Origin: Papaver somniferum
Taxonomy: Eukaryota; Streptophyta; Magnoliopsida; Ranunculales; Papaveraceae
Assembly (NCBI RefSeq): GCF_003573695.1
Contig: NC_039363.1
Span: forward strand, 158,746,406 to 158,810,405
Reading direction: 5' to 3'
DNA: 64,000 bases
Both the position numbers and the translations under genes were made by a program. Shown piece after piece: positions 46,248 through 58,384 of this stretch (position 1 is its first letter; the number at the start of each line of letters is the position of its first letter). The notes beneath the pieces are model-generated. The model had not been told where the DNA came from. It did no database searches and worked only from the letters and a program-made list of their open reading frames with translations.

Positions 46248-46573
46248 CTCCCTCCATCCCAAATTAGATGAGCTAGTTGTAGTTTGCACAATTCTTAAGG
46301 CAAGGAGGAAAATGAGTATATTTAAGTATTTTTTATAATTATACCCTTATGGATAATAACTAGTAAAACTTAGAAATGATTTATCTCGTAAACTATACCA
46401 CGGTTTTTCGTAAACTTTATACCGTTGAAAATCATTTTAAAACACATATGCAATGAATATAAACATGGTTATCAAATTATACATATTTCTTATAGTAATA
46501 ATAATCAATTAAAAGGATAGTTTTAGAAATACCCCCTTGATTAGTGAAATGGCTCATCTATTTTGGGACAAAA
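46248..46573. mobile_element. Stowaway-like MITE (~326 bp)
   Basis: The left terminus CTCCCTCCATCCCAAATTAG follows TA (46246-46247). The right terminus GGCTCATCTATTTTGGGAC is its inverted counterpart; the final GGAGGGAG is degraded to AAAA before TA (46574-46575). The interior is AT-rich and non-coding. Confidence 0.75.
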
Positions 46574-49310
46574 TACAATGTCACCTCAAGGGACTATCAA
46601 ATGTTAACCTTAAGTCTTCACTACAGAGCCTGGGATTGAGAATCATACCATTTTTGACTGGGAAAAACAATCAAATACAAAATTAGCCTCTTCACCTACA
46701 AAATCAACACAAAAATTAATCATTAACAAATACATTGAAGTTGAAAACAATCAAATATGATATCGTAAACAAATATTCGTGCATGGTTGTATGCAGATGT
46801 ATACGGACTCGGTACTGCAAGACTGCTTCAGTAATGAAACACTGAGATATTTAACATTGCGCTTTATACCACTTTTATTTTGTTTTTCTGTTGCTGCAAG
46901 GAATTGCGGCAAAGAATATAACTCGAAACCGAGGTATATGTACTTACCCCTAACAAATGCTCAGGATCTTGACTGATTTTCCCTGTTTACAATAACCTGT
47001 CGGCAAACCTAACATCACCCCAGGCCAGACTGTCACCATCCAGAGGGGAGTAAACTCAGAAAACTCAAACATGATGCTGATTATTATACTTAAACAACAA
47101 AAATCCTGCAAAACAAAACCAATGAATTATATGAACCGTCTGGTATAAACCTGTGAAAAAACAGAATTATTAAAAACCACCCTTTACCACTTTGCATAGG
47201 GATTCCCCTTTTGATCTTTGTTTAACCACTGGTCCTTGATTAACGCAATGGTTCTATCACCCAAAGAGGAAAATCCATTTAGCATTGACTCATTGACCAA
47301 TTCAATATAACTACACAAACATAAATAGATGGTTTCCTTTCTATAGGTAGATGAGAGTGTTCAATTAGTATTATGACAATCGATAGAAACTTTCAACCAA
47401 ATTAGATTAGACGATGTAGTCTACACCTCACATCTGCAAAAATGAATTACCAAAATCAACAGTAAGACCAATCCATAATCCAAGGAGTAATAACTCATAG
47501 AATAATATCCAATTCTCACAACAGTTGATTCATTAATGGCCAAAAGCCTTTTGATGCAACAAATTGTTTCCATCAACTACCATAAAATCCTATAATGACT
47601 ATATCAAGGCTATGACGTTATTATTTTGTAGATCATTTTCACCATTTCTCATCTTGTTAGTGACATTGTATATTCCGCTCAATGTTATAAAGGATCGATC
47701 TACTGAATAATAACATCATCGACCGAATAAGATATGTCAGCAAATATATCAAGGACTTTCCTGAGTACATAAATCTAAATAGAAGGGAAAATATTTGCTT
47801 TGACAGGAGAGGGTATTTTTTAATTGGACAGTACTAACCATATAAAATTCTGCACCTCAGCCAAATCCACAATCTTGTGTAAGTCTGAGGGGGGCTCAAA
47901 GGAGAGACTTAACTATGTGATTAGGTATATACATGAGGAATAAATCTTATGCTTAATTTTGGGGAATGCTGGAGATATGTTACACTGTTATCAGAAACTT
48001 TAGTCCAGTAATTTCCCCACTGACAGTTTTTCCTGCAAATAATTACCACAACATTCTATTATTACTAAACCAACATTAATTTTTAAAGACACTAAAAAAT
48101 TAAGATCGTATAATACCTTCAGTATGGAGGAATGATCATCCAAGATGTGCATACTTGTGACTTGACGAACTGAATCAGCAAAACATAAAACATCATGAGA
48201 AATGTCTATTCCTATTTTAGTTGGATTACTAATGAAACCCAGTTCAGAGATGGATTTTGCTAACCTAACTTAGAGTATGCAAATATGGAGTTTTTCACTC
48301 AGGAGTGACTTTTTTAGTCCCAGTTCAATCATCGCGGAACCTATAGTTGTCATTATATAGTTTTATTAACAATAAGAATCAAAATAAGGGAGAACTGAAA
48401 CAAAAACAAAAACAAAAGAAAAATCGTGGAAAGCTACATCTGGTAATGATTCTATGCAGTTCTGGAAATTTAAAATTGAGCAATTATATTACTGATCCGA
48501 TATCATGCGCACAATCATATACATGCACATCAACCTTAAGTTAATATAATTGAAGACGAAAGCCTACACGGATTCATTTTTCATGATGAAAGAGTGATAT
48601 GCTTGCATCGACATTGTATATTGATGGGCTGTAATTATCCATTTTCTCCCTCTTGAAACTTACAGGTATTAGCGTGAACGGGAACTTGGACCTCCAGTAC
48701 CCGTTAATGATCGTCCCTTGATCCTGTCATCTTGGAGTGTTTCCCCGTGGAAAAATGAAAGAACGTCTCCAGAAAATTAATCAGGCGATGCAATCACTGC
48801 CCCTTTCTAGAGCAGCATCAATTGCATCAAAGACCCTTGTCTTTTATCCTACAATAGACCATCATCAAAGGTTAAATCAAGTTCAGTTGTTGTATGTGTA
48901 CATTAAATGAGTATACTTTAACTTCTAGAGTCCTCTAAATAATAGTTTTCCTCATTTATCCATTTCCAAGCTGACAATGTAGAATTTTCACCTGAAAGCA
49001 ATATTTGTACCTGATTTGTGAGTGCATTAGTTTACATTCTAGGTTTATAATTTTCTATGTCGTCTGCTTAGAATCTAACACCAACTGTTGGAACAATCTT
49101 CACAAATCAAGTGGGTGTTGTCAATCACAAGGGTAGCAAAAAGAATAATACAAAAAAAATATTTCATTGCAGATAATAGATTGTATATTACAATGCCTAC
49201 TAGCCTTACATACACATAGTAGTATCCATAAGATACCCAAAAAATACCTTGTCTGCAGTATAATTACCCAAAAAACGTTGTATGGTTACCAAAAAAACCA
49301 ACTCCTGCTG
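46574..49310. other. AT-rich sequence, no gene seen
   Basis: No conserved frame on either strand; the longest frames are ~65 codons with no motif. I looked here for the left end of the hAT element (CAGTGG..) and for the missing half of the giant-LTR fragment (the segment corresponding to 28621-29670), and found neither. Confidence 0.5.
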
Positions 49311-49313
49311 TAT

Positions 49314-51731
49314 TCAACAATGCCCCCGGCGTGTTGCCATACCTTGGAATAGTGTAATAATCATATCATCGCTAATCCTGCGAAAAAATTCTCTTTCAAT
49401 ATATGTTAGTAAACAGTTATTCAACCACTCATTGCCAATACGATTTTGCAAACGATATATTCTTCACTGTATCCGTAGCGGAAAATGCTCTCTCAATGGT
49501 AGTTGTAGCAACCGGCAATATTAAAGACAATGTAATCAATAAGTACACATGAGGATACACTAAATCTCTTTCGTGTCAACCATTTTATGTGCAAGCCCAC
49601 TGATCCCATTCAATGCAAGAAAATTATTATTAGAAACCACGTCAGCATAAAAGGTGTCTAGTTGTTGATCAAGAAGCATAATATCCACTTGGGATAAATC
49701 AGTTGGATATAATTTAGAAAGACGAATTAACGCACCTTTGTCAAAATCTGAAAACCTATCGCTTGGATTCAAACGCGACATACAAAAAAGCAACTCGGTG
49801 TTCACTTCATCAAACCGCTCATTAAGCGCTGCAATATGAAAATCGATGATTGAGTTAAAGAAATCAACTTGATAATGATGTATATTTGTTTCTTCTTGCA
49901 CATTACGTCTACCTCTTCCAATTGCTACATATGGAGACGTCATTTCAGGGACTATTATATTATTTTCATCACAAAATGCAGGAATATCATGCATAAGACT
50001 ATCCCACCCTTTATCTCTCATTTCCTGCAATTGGATTTTAGATATCCTTACCAAATTCATAGCATTCACAATATCTTGATCTTTTCGTTGTAATTCCTAA
50101 TACAATTGATTGGTGACTCCTAACACACTTTTTATCAAAAACAAAGCAAAAACAAAATTGAATGTTCGCATTAGTTTCAGTAAATCATACGCTTCTCCCC
50201 TCGCTTCTCTAGTACCTTCCCGACTTACAATATCCAGCAGTTGTAAGATAGACATTAGAATTAGACTCAACAGCATAGTATAATACGTACCCCAGTGCAT
50301 GTCAGCATCTCGTTTGAGGAAAGTTTCTTGATTCAAACCCTTACCACTTAAACGTTCATCTTTCTGAACAAGTTCAACCACTTTAGAAAAAAAAAATTCT
50401 CGAAGAGTATCTCTGCGTCAAACAATAGTAACAGTTTTACCGACTAAAGTAAAGAGCAATGCAACATCACTAAGCCCGAAACAATGAATAACATATGCTG
50501 ACGGGTTTTCTTTTAATATAAGTTCCTTAAGACCGTAATTTACACCTTGCATATTAATAGCTCCATCATAGCACTTCCCTCTTAATCTCATTATATTCAA
50601 ATAATACTTGGCAAATAAAGCGTCAAGAGAAGTCTTCAAAGAAAGTGTTGTTGTTTCAAGGACATGAATGATATCAATAAATCTTTCAATAACACAACCT
50701 TTCTTGTCAACATAGCGAATAATAACTGCCATTTTCTCTCTAACCGATACATCCTTATACTCATCAACCATAACGGCAAAAAGAGAATCTCCAATATCCT
50801 CACGAATTGCATCCATAGTTTCCATTGCAGCTGCACTCACTATTTGTTTTTGGATGTCCGGAAAAGTTAATATAAGGTTACCAGGAGCATTGTTTAGAAT
50901 TTCACTCTTAATACTATCATCGTGTTCAGCTGTGTATTTAAGAAGTTCTTTAAAGTTACCTTGATTACGTGAAGCATCAGATTCATCATGTCCACGAAAA
51001 GCTAACCCTTGACATAAAAGAAACCGAATACAACCAATAGATGCGGTCAAACGAATCTTATACCCCAAACCGGTTTGCATTTTTTGACATTTAAAGATAG
51101 TCTGAACATGATGTGATTCCTTAAATAACTCACGACTTTTCATACAAGCTTCATTGTGAACATTATTCAACCCTCCAACATGTTTATCTAACTTACAAGG
51201 TTGGCCCCAATTTGAAAAATCTACACTCACAAAAGCATCACAAACACCTTTACCCTTAACATAATTTCTAAAAAGATAACAAGGCAAGAAAAATATAGCA
51301 TCTTTAGAAATGCTATACTCCAACCAACTTCCATGTTTTAAGAACCAAGCTTTATTGAAACGTTGGTTCGACGGTTTCGTTGATCACATTGGCTTTTGTG
51401 GATAGGTGAAATTCTTAGGTTGGAAAGGACCCTTTTGTATATAATCTCTTCGTACTTTATATTGATCATTTGGATGATAACTTGATATCGACTTTCTCAT
51501 TCCAGGGTCTGTTTGAAGATCCCACGTCGAAAACTCATGTACAGCAGTAGAATCTACTTGTGGACTAGGAGCATGGGTTGAAGATACTTCTGGACCATTA
51601 GTATTATAAGATGAAGGTACTTGAGTACAAGAAATTGAAGGTACTTGTTGTGGACAGGGTGAAATTTAAGATGAAGGAATTTGTATTTCTGGTGTTCTCT
51701 TTCTCTTGATTACAGTTACAAATCAATCCAT
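49314..51731 (-). pseudogene. hAT transposase of the TTF-zinc-finger/DUF4371 type, inactivated
   Basis: A minus-strand coding region (~800 codons) from ATG 51729-51731 to TGA 49314-49316. In order: a Ser/Pro/Thr-rich N-terminus with a basic KRKR; DPGMRKSISSYHPNDQ and RRDYIQKGPFQP, then RFNKAWFLKH, WLEYSISKDAIFFLPCYLF (TTF zinc-finger region); a DUF4371/hAT core (ADE-type RNase H fold) around VMVDEYKDVSVREKMAVIIR (DEYKD); GKCYDGAINMQG; and the C-terminal dimerisation motif LPVATTTIERAFSA (49510-49470) with NEWLNNCLLTYIE. In-frame stops occur at codon 3, near 51669, near 51387, at 50418-50420 and at 50097-50099, with frameshifts at about 49562 and 49455. The protein would cut and paste hAT DNA; this copy cannot. 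Confidence 0.9.
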
Positions 51732-52305
51732 TTCTGAAAATCAACAAGGCAAAGGTAATTTTGATGAGATTCTCCAGTCTACAAGACTACAAGTACAAAT
51801 TGCAAATTCTACAGGAAAATACTGGAGCTATGAAATGATGTAATTCGTAATCAAACACCGGAATTCATACTGGATGTTCTTAGTGTATATATATGATACA
51901 ATGAAGAATAATGGATGCCCAATGGCCCCAATATATCAATTTTTCGTACAAAACCTAACATAATAAAACCCTCAAAATTTGATATGAACCCTAGTCTTAA
52001 TTAAGATAGAAATTACAAAATTAAATTAACAAAATATGTACCTGCAGTTGTGGAAGAAAGACAACAATAGCTCAAATCTCATCAAATTTATCATACTTAA
52101 CTAATTGCTTCATAGAAATTTCTGTAAGGAAGAGATATAAGATAGATAATTGAGTTTTTGTGTATTTCCTCGAAATAAAATAATGGAACTGGAAAAAAAA
52201 AAGAAAGAACTCGTGTGTTTTTAGGCAGTAAGTTAGGCCTTAGGGGGTGCAACAATTTCTTGGGCTTAGATAACTAAGGTTGTTAGTGGAGAATTTTTTA
52301 TGCAA

Positions 52306-52350
52306 GGGGTCGCAACTGCACACCCTTGCTTCACGGTGGATCTGCCACTG
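52306..52350 (-). repeat. Right terminal inverted repeat of the hAT element
   Basis: The minus strand from 52350 reads CAGTGGCAGATCCACC, the form of many plant hAT ends (CAGTGGCGGA...). The following 8 bp TCTAAAGG (52351-52358) could be one copy of the target duplication: the intact giant-LTR copy reads ATATCTAAAGG at the same site (about 29668). No left end was found. Confidence 0.65.
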
Positions 52351-52358
52351 TCTAAAGG

Positions 52359-53520
52359 TTTACTAATTTAATTGGGTTGGTTCTATAGTCCACTACATAA
52401 GTCTTAACAAGCTCTACAACTTTGTAGAAGGAACCAAAAGTTACTTCGCATTATAAGGGGTCCAATTCATCAGAATAGGAAACTAACCCTAAGCCCAAAC
52501 CTACGACCCGCGGGCTTGATCTGGTATGGCCACCAAATCGGCCCATCAATACAAGGTCTGGCCCATGTGCTTCAAGTAACTGTCACTAACAGTCAAAGGG
52601 TTCAACTAACAGTCAACGTCCATTCCAAGTCAAGTCCATAAACAACTGGTCAAGGTTAAGTCATGGTCAAGGGAGTCAAACTATGGACAATTCAACTGGT
52701 CAATGGAGTCAAGCTTGAATCGAGTCGAACGGTTCAACTTAGTCAAGTAGACTGATTCAGGTGATCCAGAAGGGTCGAATCTGTCAAACACACTGAGTCA
52801 GACAGAACATGATCTGAATCAGACAACTGACTCAGTTAACTAAGGTCGGACCTGAGCTAAAACCACACCATCTTTCTCTAACCAATTTCAGTTCTATTAG
52901 GTTACGTACATAAATTCTACTCCAACAACAATATATTCAATTCAAGAAATCTTCACAATTCAATCACATATACAAACTCGTCTTACCTGCGACATCAATA
53001 GCAAGCCCCATATTAACCATTACAATCCATAATTCCCAGCTCAAGATTACATCTTAGTCACATCCATTTCCAGTTGCAACACCAATTCAATACATCAAAC
53101 TTCCACCCTTTACAACTCCAATTTCATTCAATACAACATCCTCCTTTCCTATATCAATTTAAAAATCAATCTCATAACTGGTACTCCAAAAATACCTTCA
53201 TCCATTCATTCCTCCTTTCGCAGCACCACTATTATTTTACTTTCACTAAGCTCATCTCATATTCCTCGTTGCAAACTCTTCTGCAACTGTAATAACTCAT
53301 ATTAACAACAACAACAATTGACTTCAATTCTTTTTTAATTAACTTTAATCATCAACATATACCACCAGTTCTATCAAAAACCAACAGTATTTCAACTCCT
53401 CTATCACTCATAGCATTAACGCTCATTTCAATTTCACATCCACCTAGTTCATTTATCTAAACTGCAACTCAATTAAATGTACCTGAATTCTAAATCATAG
53501 ACAACATGAAAATTACCTGA
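52359..53520 (-). mobile_element. Giant-LTR family fragment (LTR middle part)
   Basis: Parallel to 29677-30850, e.g. CAACTTTGTAGAA, CAACTAACAGTCAACGTC and AAGTCAAGTCCAT, with many substitutions. The right part is G-poor on + like the homologous LTR region. The left neighbour is the hAT terminus, so the LTR was probably the hAT target. Confidence 0.75.
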
Positions 53521-53545
53521 ATTCTTCCATACATAAATCATAATA

Positions 53546-53571
53546 CTCCCTCCGTCCCAAATTAGATGAGC
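53546..53571. repeat. Stowaway-like terminal repeat, partner not found
   Basis: CTCCCTCCGTCCCAAATTAG after TA, the same terminus as the MITE at 46248. No inverted partner is recognised within the next kilobase. Confidence 0.55.
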
Positions 53572-53630
53572 TAGTTAGTTTTAAACTGTAGGAAACTGGG
53601 TTCTAGAGGTGCAATTTAAGGAAGTTAGTT

Positions 53631-54155
53631 TTACCTGAATTCTCCTAAATTGTAGGAAGCTTTACTAATCATTTGATAGTCCCTTGAGGAGTTTATGAGT
53701 GCCCTTTCAAATTGTAGGAGGAAATCATTTAGCTTTACTATTGATAAGATTTCTTTTTTACGAGAAATTGGCTCCATAAGGAAACTATCATCCTTTAGTT
53801 CCTCTTCTTGAGGATTTGATATAACACTCCCAATAATTTCTTCGTCTGTCCAGATTTCCGTACTGTTATCATTTTCACCTGGATAGTATAGAAAAATGTC
53901 GATATTTATTTGATTACGGTAAATCAACTCCTTAATTATAAATCCAAGTTCATTAATACCTTCATCTTCAACGAACAATACATATTCATTTTCTTGTGAC
54001 CAAAGTTTATAATGTTGGAAACAATTTGCAATTGAATTTTGTTGAACATCTGTTTTCCATGAAAAAACTGCAGTCTGTTGCCTCGCAAGGACATTGATTT
54101 TTTCTGGTCTTAATTTTCCAGTTTCATAACCTTCAATATATTTGTTGTTATGGTA
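53631..54155 (-). pseudogene. pogo/Lemi1-like (Tc1/mariner) transposase, C-terminal fragment
   Basis: Minus-strand frame open from ~54155: YHNNKYIEGYETGKLRPEKI, then NVLARQQTAVFSWKTDVQQN, IANCFQHYKLWSQ, an acidic part (WTDEEIIGSV, PQEEELKDDSF) and PISRKKE..LNDFLLQFE, ending in a stop before 53631. This order (tail of the DDE catalytic domain, 'W..T..T..NCF.H', then 'T.EEII..V' acidic tail) is that of plant CENP-B-like/pogo transposases. The HTH DNA-binding part and the catalytic DDD core are absent. Emigrant-type MITEs are mobilised by this transposase type. Confidence 0.75.
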
Positions 54156-54286
54156 AATCTTTAAGTTAACTTAAATATTTCGTTCTTTTATATTTGAAAC
54201 TTAAACTTAGAATGTTTCGATAATTTAATAACTTAGTAATTTATCGATAAATTAATACTTCAAATTGATAGAATTTGGCAGTCCCG

Positions 54287-54314
54287 ATATTATTAATTTA
54301 TTAAAGTTTTATTG
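54287..54314 (-). repeat. Emigrant/Lemi1-type terminal repeat
   Basis: On the minus strand from 54314: CAATAAAACTTTAATAAATT then AATAATAT, close to the Emigrant/Lemi1 terminus (CAGTAAAACCTCTATAAATT), with TA outside (54315-54316). It stands at the 5' side of the transposase fragment, as expected for one end of the same element. Confidence 0.6.
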
Positions 54315-54316
54315 TA

Positions 54317-56859
54317 TTATGTTTAATGGTGTAATACTACTTATTTGTGTGCAATGTAGTTTGGGTTTCATTGGTTTTGTATGTTACTTTACTCTAAAAA
54401 TCGAACTTAGAACTTTTAGGATTATAATAGCGTAACCTGGAAATTTTGGTACAAATTTATTTTTCGTTTGTTCATTTTAATCCATGTGTTTAAGATTTCG
54501 TTTTGTTTGCTGCCTTTAATTTTTTTTATTTTGGCATGTTTAATTTCTTTTAGAACAAATTTTCATGGTTCAAAACGGTGCATCAATGAATATGAATCTG
54601 TGGCACCATGGTAGTACGTCTGACATCAAGTTAGAAGGTTGTGTGTTCAATTCACACCAGATTCAGTCCTCTATAATAATCATTTTGATATTGCATCCTT
54701 TACCCTAACTTACAAGTAGTAAAAAAGTACCAAATTTGCACATAGAATTGACATTGATCTTGAATTGTATTACACCAGATGAATAACGCACTACGCATTC
54801 ATTCCACCACCAGTATTAACAAGTACATTACATCTTTTATAGATGAGGGAAACCTTCTTTTAGCTTTGTGAATGGGTCACTAATCACAAGAGATCACAAA
54901 TTCTCTGATATTAGCTACTTCCATACACCTAGTTCTCTCATTACATGATTTTGCATTTGATTCACTAATCTGTGTACTTTTAGTATTCAAGTTTTAAACG
55001 AATTAAGTGCTAGGAGTCTACTTTCTATACTGTTTGGAATCGGATCTTTGAGATGCGGAGCGGGAAGAAAAAGGATAAATAATAAAATCTCCGCAAATTA
55101 TGGATATCGGTTCCCTATTTCTATTCTTAAGTGAATACCTCTAGAACCCAGTTGCCTATTTTGCACATTATGGTAAGTCAGCAAGGTAAACTACAAGTCA
55201 GAAAATTCTACTGAAATTCCGTTTTCTTATTTGCAGGTTACCTTAATGCAGGTTTATCCAAGCTACTGGAATCTTCAAGTGATGCTCAACTGTTTTCAAG
55301 GGGAATAAGGCTCCTATCGTTACGTACGACAATGAGGAGGTTACTCAGATATTCAGGTACAGAAATGAGGAAGTTATCATGGACATAACACATGCATAAA
55401 GTAAAGAAATTTCTTTGATCAACTATCTATTTGTTGCTCTGCAATAAGTTAGGAGTTCCCTTTTCCTCAATTTTTTTCCATGCAAGTGGTCATCTTTTAA
55501 TGACTGTGGTTGAAACCTATTTTGGACATTTTTGGCAGAAGTTCACCCTTGCACTTGGTCCTTACTATGTAGCACTTGGTTCCAGAAGTCTGGATTTTAA
55601 AAAGGTGGAGAATATATGAAAGCTCATGACTACTTTCAACAACCTCAAACCTTGCGTTTTAGTGAACTTTGCCATTTCACGTTTAATTTTTGTGCTAAGT
55701 TTGCAATAGCCAGTATCAATAGTTGCATACTATAATACTAAATTTCGAAATTTACTATAAAGGTGATGTCTGAAAACTGGAAAGAAAAAAAAGCTGATGA
55801 AGAGGTAAGCATTACACTACCTAACATGCATCCTCATTAGTAATTTTATTATCCCATTGGCGATGTTACCACGTCAGGAGTTCTGTTGACATTGCCTTCA
55901 AGAATCCATAATATGTCTCAAAAACCACGACAGGTTATGGATACCAGAAATGGGTTTTGGTTACAAATATGTAAAAAAGATGGTTGAAGAAGTTTGTGAA
56001 TGTTCACATGCTTTTTCTTTGTATATGAAAATTTATGTGATTTGGAGCTCAATATTATACACTTTCTCAATTAATAAATTCTTAGGTTAAATATCTAGCC
56101 AGCTTGCTCATGTCTATGAGATGCGAGCCATCAAGATTTAAAGCATAATAGCTGCTACCAGAAGTGATACAAATAGGAACTTCCATTACGGTGCAGAGGA
56201 GGCCATTATATGCACGCAACATTGCTGATGTTATTGGTAATTCCTTCACTCAGATAATTTAGATATGAAACATCTTTCTTGGTGTTGCACTACTATTTAA
56301 TTGTCATTTCTCTTTACAGTACAGAAGAGGACGTCCTCCCCCTGTTTTTGACTCTGCTGTTTAGCCTCCATTTTCCATTTTTGACCCTAATGGTTTTTTT
56401 CATGCAAGCGATGGCCTACATTCACTGCAAATATCATATTTTTTGGAAACAGTTAAATTTAATTTTTTGAATTGGTCAGTAACCTGCGGGAACTGTCTTC
56501 TCTTTGATGAATAAGAGCTTTTTTTTTAAGAGAAGTGATGGTGGCTCTATAAGTTACCATCCAGTTGCATCAACTGAGGAGATACTCAAAAGAACAAGGA
56601 GTATCTCCTGCGTAATTAATCTTAGTATGGTTCAGTTTATGCAAGTGGTTAGTAACTTATATGAACCCTCTTCCCTTTGATGTAAATAAGATTTATTATA
56701 GGAGAGGAGAAGATGGTTCTTATAAGGTGCTAGCCAATTGCATCGTTGTGATACGTGGTAAAGTGGTAATCAGCTCAGTTGCTTTCTCTCATTCACTTGA
56801 GGGTAATTTTTTGCCTATTTGTAAACGTTGGAGGCCACTTTTTTCTAACTCACGCCTTG
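54317..56859. other. No recognisable gene; local direct repeat
   Basis: Mixed AT-rich sequence. A diverged ~100-bp direct duplication is visible (56473-56575 and 56646-56748; shared TCAGTAAC/TTAGTAAC, CTTCTCTTTGATG/CTTCCCTTTGATG, GAAGATGGTTCTTATAAG-like text). Some short stretches (e.g. RRPLYARNIADVIG near 56200) look exon-like but have no continuity. Function not assigned. Confidence 0.4.
56855..56859. repeat. Target site duplication CCTTG (left)
   Basis: CCTTG before the left LTR equals CCTTG at 63933-63937 after the right LTR. Confidence 0.93.
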
Positions 56860-58363
56860 TGATAGACGCATTTATGTGTCTATTTTGTTCTCAATGTTCT
56901 GTATTGTTAGACTCGATTAAGTACTTATTGTGTTATTTTGTGTTCTTGTAGGAAATTTTAGAGAAATAAGCCCTTGCGGCGAAATGGGCTCAAAAAGCAG
57001 TGTTTTACACCCCGGAGAAATGTACCGTAGGCACCCCAGAAATGCACCGGAAGCGTCCCAGAAATGTCCCGGAGGAACCCAGAAAAATTACTATTTCTAC
57101 CCCAATTGATATTCGCACCACAGCACTCTGGATAAGGGGCACCTTATTCAATAATTTGAATTTGTGTTTTTGGAGGGAAATGAAGTTTTCAACTGGCAGA
57201 ATGTTGATTGTCAAAATGAATGGGTTAGAGTGTGATTCAATCGCTGAAAATTGGCAGAAAGATGTGATTTGGCATAAGGAACAAAGTTTGGGTGGTGGTT
57301 TTTATCAAATTTGGCTGGAATAGTGTTTTGATTCTCGAGTTCAAAACAGGGCAAGCATGCACTGGAGGATGATAATCACGCGTCACGGAGAGTTATGGAC
57401 GTGTTCTGATGATGTGGAATGGCTGTCGTGAAGAATCGATTTGGAGCGTGGAGGGAGGAAGTTTACACAAGAAATTCCAAGTTTGGTAAGAAAATATTCG
57501 GAAAATATTGTTATTCGCTGCCCGCATAATGAAGAATTATATTGGAGTTATTGGCGAGATTTGAAGCTGTTGTTGGGTATAAATAGGCTCTTTGGGTCTA
57601 CTAGAGAGGGGGTCGAGAGTTTGGGGTCGATTGGGAGACCACAGGGAGGTTGCAGAGGCGAAGAGAAGAACTGCAGGAAAGTTTCCTGCTGCTGTTGAAG
57701 AAGAAGGAGAAGACGAAGAACAGACGTCCCAGGACCGTCGTTCTTCAACAGTGTCAACAGCAGCAGCAAAGTATCGTTGTTTTACAGCAGTACACTTCTA
57801 TCTTTGATTTCTGGACGCCTTTTGTGGGTCGTAGATTCACTGTTTTATACTTTTTCACTCTTTTAATCAAATTTTGAGCATCAATTATGTATTTTGAGAA
57901 CATGATTAATATGACGAGTTAAACCCCAAGCACTGGGACGACGGAGGAGGCCGTGTTTCATCCATGTGGTAATTTATATTAATTCTTTATTTACTTTTTG
58001 CACCAATTTTAATTGAATTAAGATTTAAATTAATTACTTGTGATTTCATTTGATAGAGTATGCTTAGTCCTAGGGATTTTTGATATGCCATGCTTAAGAA
58101 ATATAAGTAATATTTTATAAAATCTATCTTGGAAATAAACTAGAGTTAATATTTGTTTTGTTTTTGAACTATAATTGCTAGAATTAATTTCTGAACCATT
58201 TGAAAATGAAAAAAAAAACGACCGAATCTTTAGTCCCAGTACTCTTGCCCATATTGTTAATATTTTTTTGTATATATTTATTTTCTATTAAGTCAAAAAA
58301 ATTATCCTTCACAAGTCCGAGAGTTTGAACTTCATTACTACAACCCCAGAAAATCTTTAATCA
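56860..58363 (+). repeat. 5' LTR of element A (1504 bp)
   Basis: TG at 56860, CA at 58362-58363. TATA box TATAAATA at 57578-57585. The ORFs inside (e.g. 57441-57698) overlap the TATA region, recur identically in the other LTR and are not genes. The first ~575 bp differs from the 3' LTR by roughly 4%, the remaining ~930 bp by well under 1% plus small gaps (counted by eye). Confidence 0.93.
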
Positions 58364-58366
58364 TTT

Positions 58367-58384
58367 TGGCGTCGCCGACGCGGA
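58367..58384 (+). other. Primer binding site of element A
   Basis: TGGCGTCGCCGACGCGGA starts three bases after the LTR. It resembles the TGGCGCCG... sites (tRNA-Asp type) of Athila/Tat gypsy elements, with mismatches. Confidence 0.7.

Noticed and set aside
51361..51420. Resemblance to an 18S rRNA segment (GGTGAAATTCTTAGG)
   Set aside because: The match is short and the surrounding bases read through as hAT coding sequence on the minus strand.
57441..57877. Three overlapping frames (85, 71, 75 codons) repeated identically at 62998-63434
   Set aside because: They are identical only because they lie in the two LTRs of element A; they overlap the TATA box and leader and overlap each other in different frames.
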